A stretch of 5,818 bases of DNA from NCBI RefSeq assembly GCF_004138495.1, contig NZ_ML142879.1, positions 14,509-20,326 on the forward strand. Direction: 5' to 3'. Below are positions 5,434-5,818 of this stretch, piece by piece; position 1 is the stretch's first letter; each line of letters opens with the position of its first letter. The notes under the pieces were generated by a model. The model worked only from the letters and a program-made list of their open reading frames with translations, had not been told where the DNA came from and made no database searches. The stretch comes from Phytoactinopolyspora endophytica (GTDB lineage: Bacteria > Actinomycetota > Actinomycetes > Jiangellales > Jiangellaceae). The translations under genes and the position numbers were made by a program.

Positions 5434-5722
5434 GTGGGTGGGAGTCCGAGTCACCCTCACGAGCACTTCCCGCTTGGGACACTCCCTCTCACCGCACAAC
5501 CATCGACGGCCGTATCGGAGACACGCCTTCTCACCTTCCGTGCGGGAGCGGCAGACTGGGCTCACCTCGTCTCCATGCCGACCACCACCTGGCCAGTCAG
5601 CGGGATCCCCGGCCAGGCTCACGTCAGAACCCAATCCACCGCCCTGGTTTCGACGCCACTTCGTTAGCCTTAACGAAACCTCAACAGCGACCCGCCATGA
5701 CGCGCACAACGAGGCTGCGCAC
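5434..5722 (-). other. Structured GC-rich stretch, possible 5' fragment of another group II intron
   Basis: On the minus strand a GTGCG at 5722 could be a group II intron start. The following ~290 bases are rich in GGTGAG, GAAAG and similar purine-rich motifs and in local stems: CCTGGCC/GGCCAGG (5588-5594 with 5611-5617), and GGGAGT/ACTCCC (5440-5445 with 5481-5486) enclosing TCCC/GGGA (5468-5471 with 5476-5479). This is the look of intron domain I. It is not similar to the first intron, no reverse transcriptase remnant follows, and no domain V is present. The call rests on general appearance and is weak; another structured RNA or a gene remnant are alternatives. Confidence 0.25.
5646..5680. 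repeat. Overlapping, mutually exclusive inverted repeats
   Basis: GGTTTCG at 5646-5652 can pair with CGAAACC at 5674-5680, while TTCGTTA at 5660-5666 can pair with TAACGAA at 5671-5677 around the loop GCCT. The two stems share bases 5674-5677 and cannot form together. No T-run follows on either strand, so it is not a standard terminator. Confidence 0.4.
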
Positions 5723-5818
5723 CATTTCCCGACCCTTACTCTGACGCATCCAATGCGCCTTTCCACCTCGCTCACCAACGACATTCTTCAGCCAACGCAG
5801 CAGGTGGCGGTTTGAAGC
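5681..5818 (-). CDS. Possible 3' end of an unrecognised gene, partial
   Basis: A minus-strand frame enters at the window edge and stays open for 45 codons to a TGA at 5683-5681. It contains LLRWLKNVVGERGGKAHWM, then RQSKGREMVRSLVVRVMAGRC at the C-terminus, a basic, protein-like ending. I recognise no family; a mobile-element protein would fit the surroundings but that is a guess. A hairpin follows directly after the stop. If the neighbouring sequence is a group II intron starting at 5722, the last 14 codons would belong to it and this reading would be partly wrong. Confidence 0.25.
   Translation of the reverse strand, partial: ASNRHLLRWLKNVVGERGGKAHWMRQSKGREMVRSLVVRVMAGRC

Noticed and set aside
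5431..5784. Minus-strand 117-codon frame
   Set aside because: It is rich in R, G, V and W with no domain, and covers sequence better explained as structured RNA. The alternative minus frame at 5681-5818 looks more protein-like.
1..5818. CRISPR array, tRNA or rRNA genes, phage or defence system
   Set aside because: No regularly spaced direct repeats, no tRNA-like cloverleaf, and no recognisable defence or phage protein were found on either strand.

Overview
The window looks like a chromosomal or plasmid accessory region of a high-GC Gram-positive bacterium, most likely an actinomycete. The transposase strongly prefers G or C at third codon positions, and the intron and transposase remnants resemble actinobacterial families as I remember them. 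I could not run a search, so no genus is proposed.

Layout. Bases 1-2151 hold the only housekeeping-type genes: two permeases of a peptide/nickel-type ABC importer on the minus strand (dppB-like 1192-2151, then dppC-like 230-1195, overlapping by ATGA). Neither the substrate-binding protein nor the ATPases are in the window. Below dppC is a short tail with only a doubtful partial ORF. Just upstream of dppB, on the same strand, lies what I read as a group II intron (about 3066 down to about 2297). Its intron-encoded reverse transcriptase is reduced to about the first 35-40 codons and is then joined almost directly to domain V. This leaves an ORF-less intron of roughly 770 nt. Bases 3067-3554 contain no convincing gene.

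Bases 3555-4935 are an insertion sequence with an intact 431-residue DDE transposase. Each end carries two tandem copies of a ~29-bp unit, so the terminal repeats are about 64 bp. Directly beyond it begins a second, decayed relative (about 4947-5304): degenerate end-like repeats and a frameshifted transposase N-terminus. The last ~385 bases are structured, GC-rich sequence that may be the 5' part of another group II intron on the minus strand, preceded by the possible 3' end of an unidentified gene.

The theme is a nested hot spot of mobile elements next to, and perhaps separating, an importer operon from its upstream partner gene. The permeases would together form the membrane channel of the importer. 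The other elements concern their own mobility. The most noteworthy points are the ORF-deleted group II intron, the symmetric double-ended insertion sequence, and its abutment on a decayed relative.
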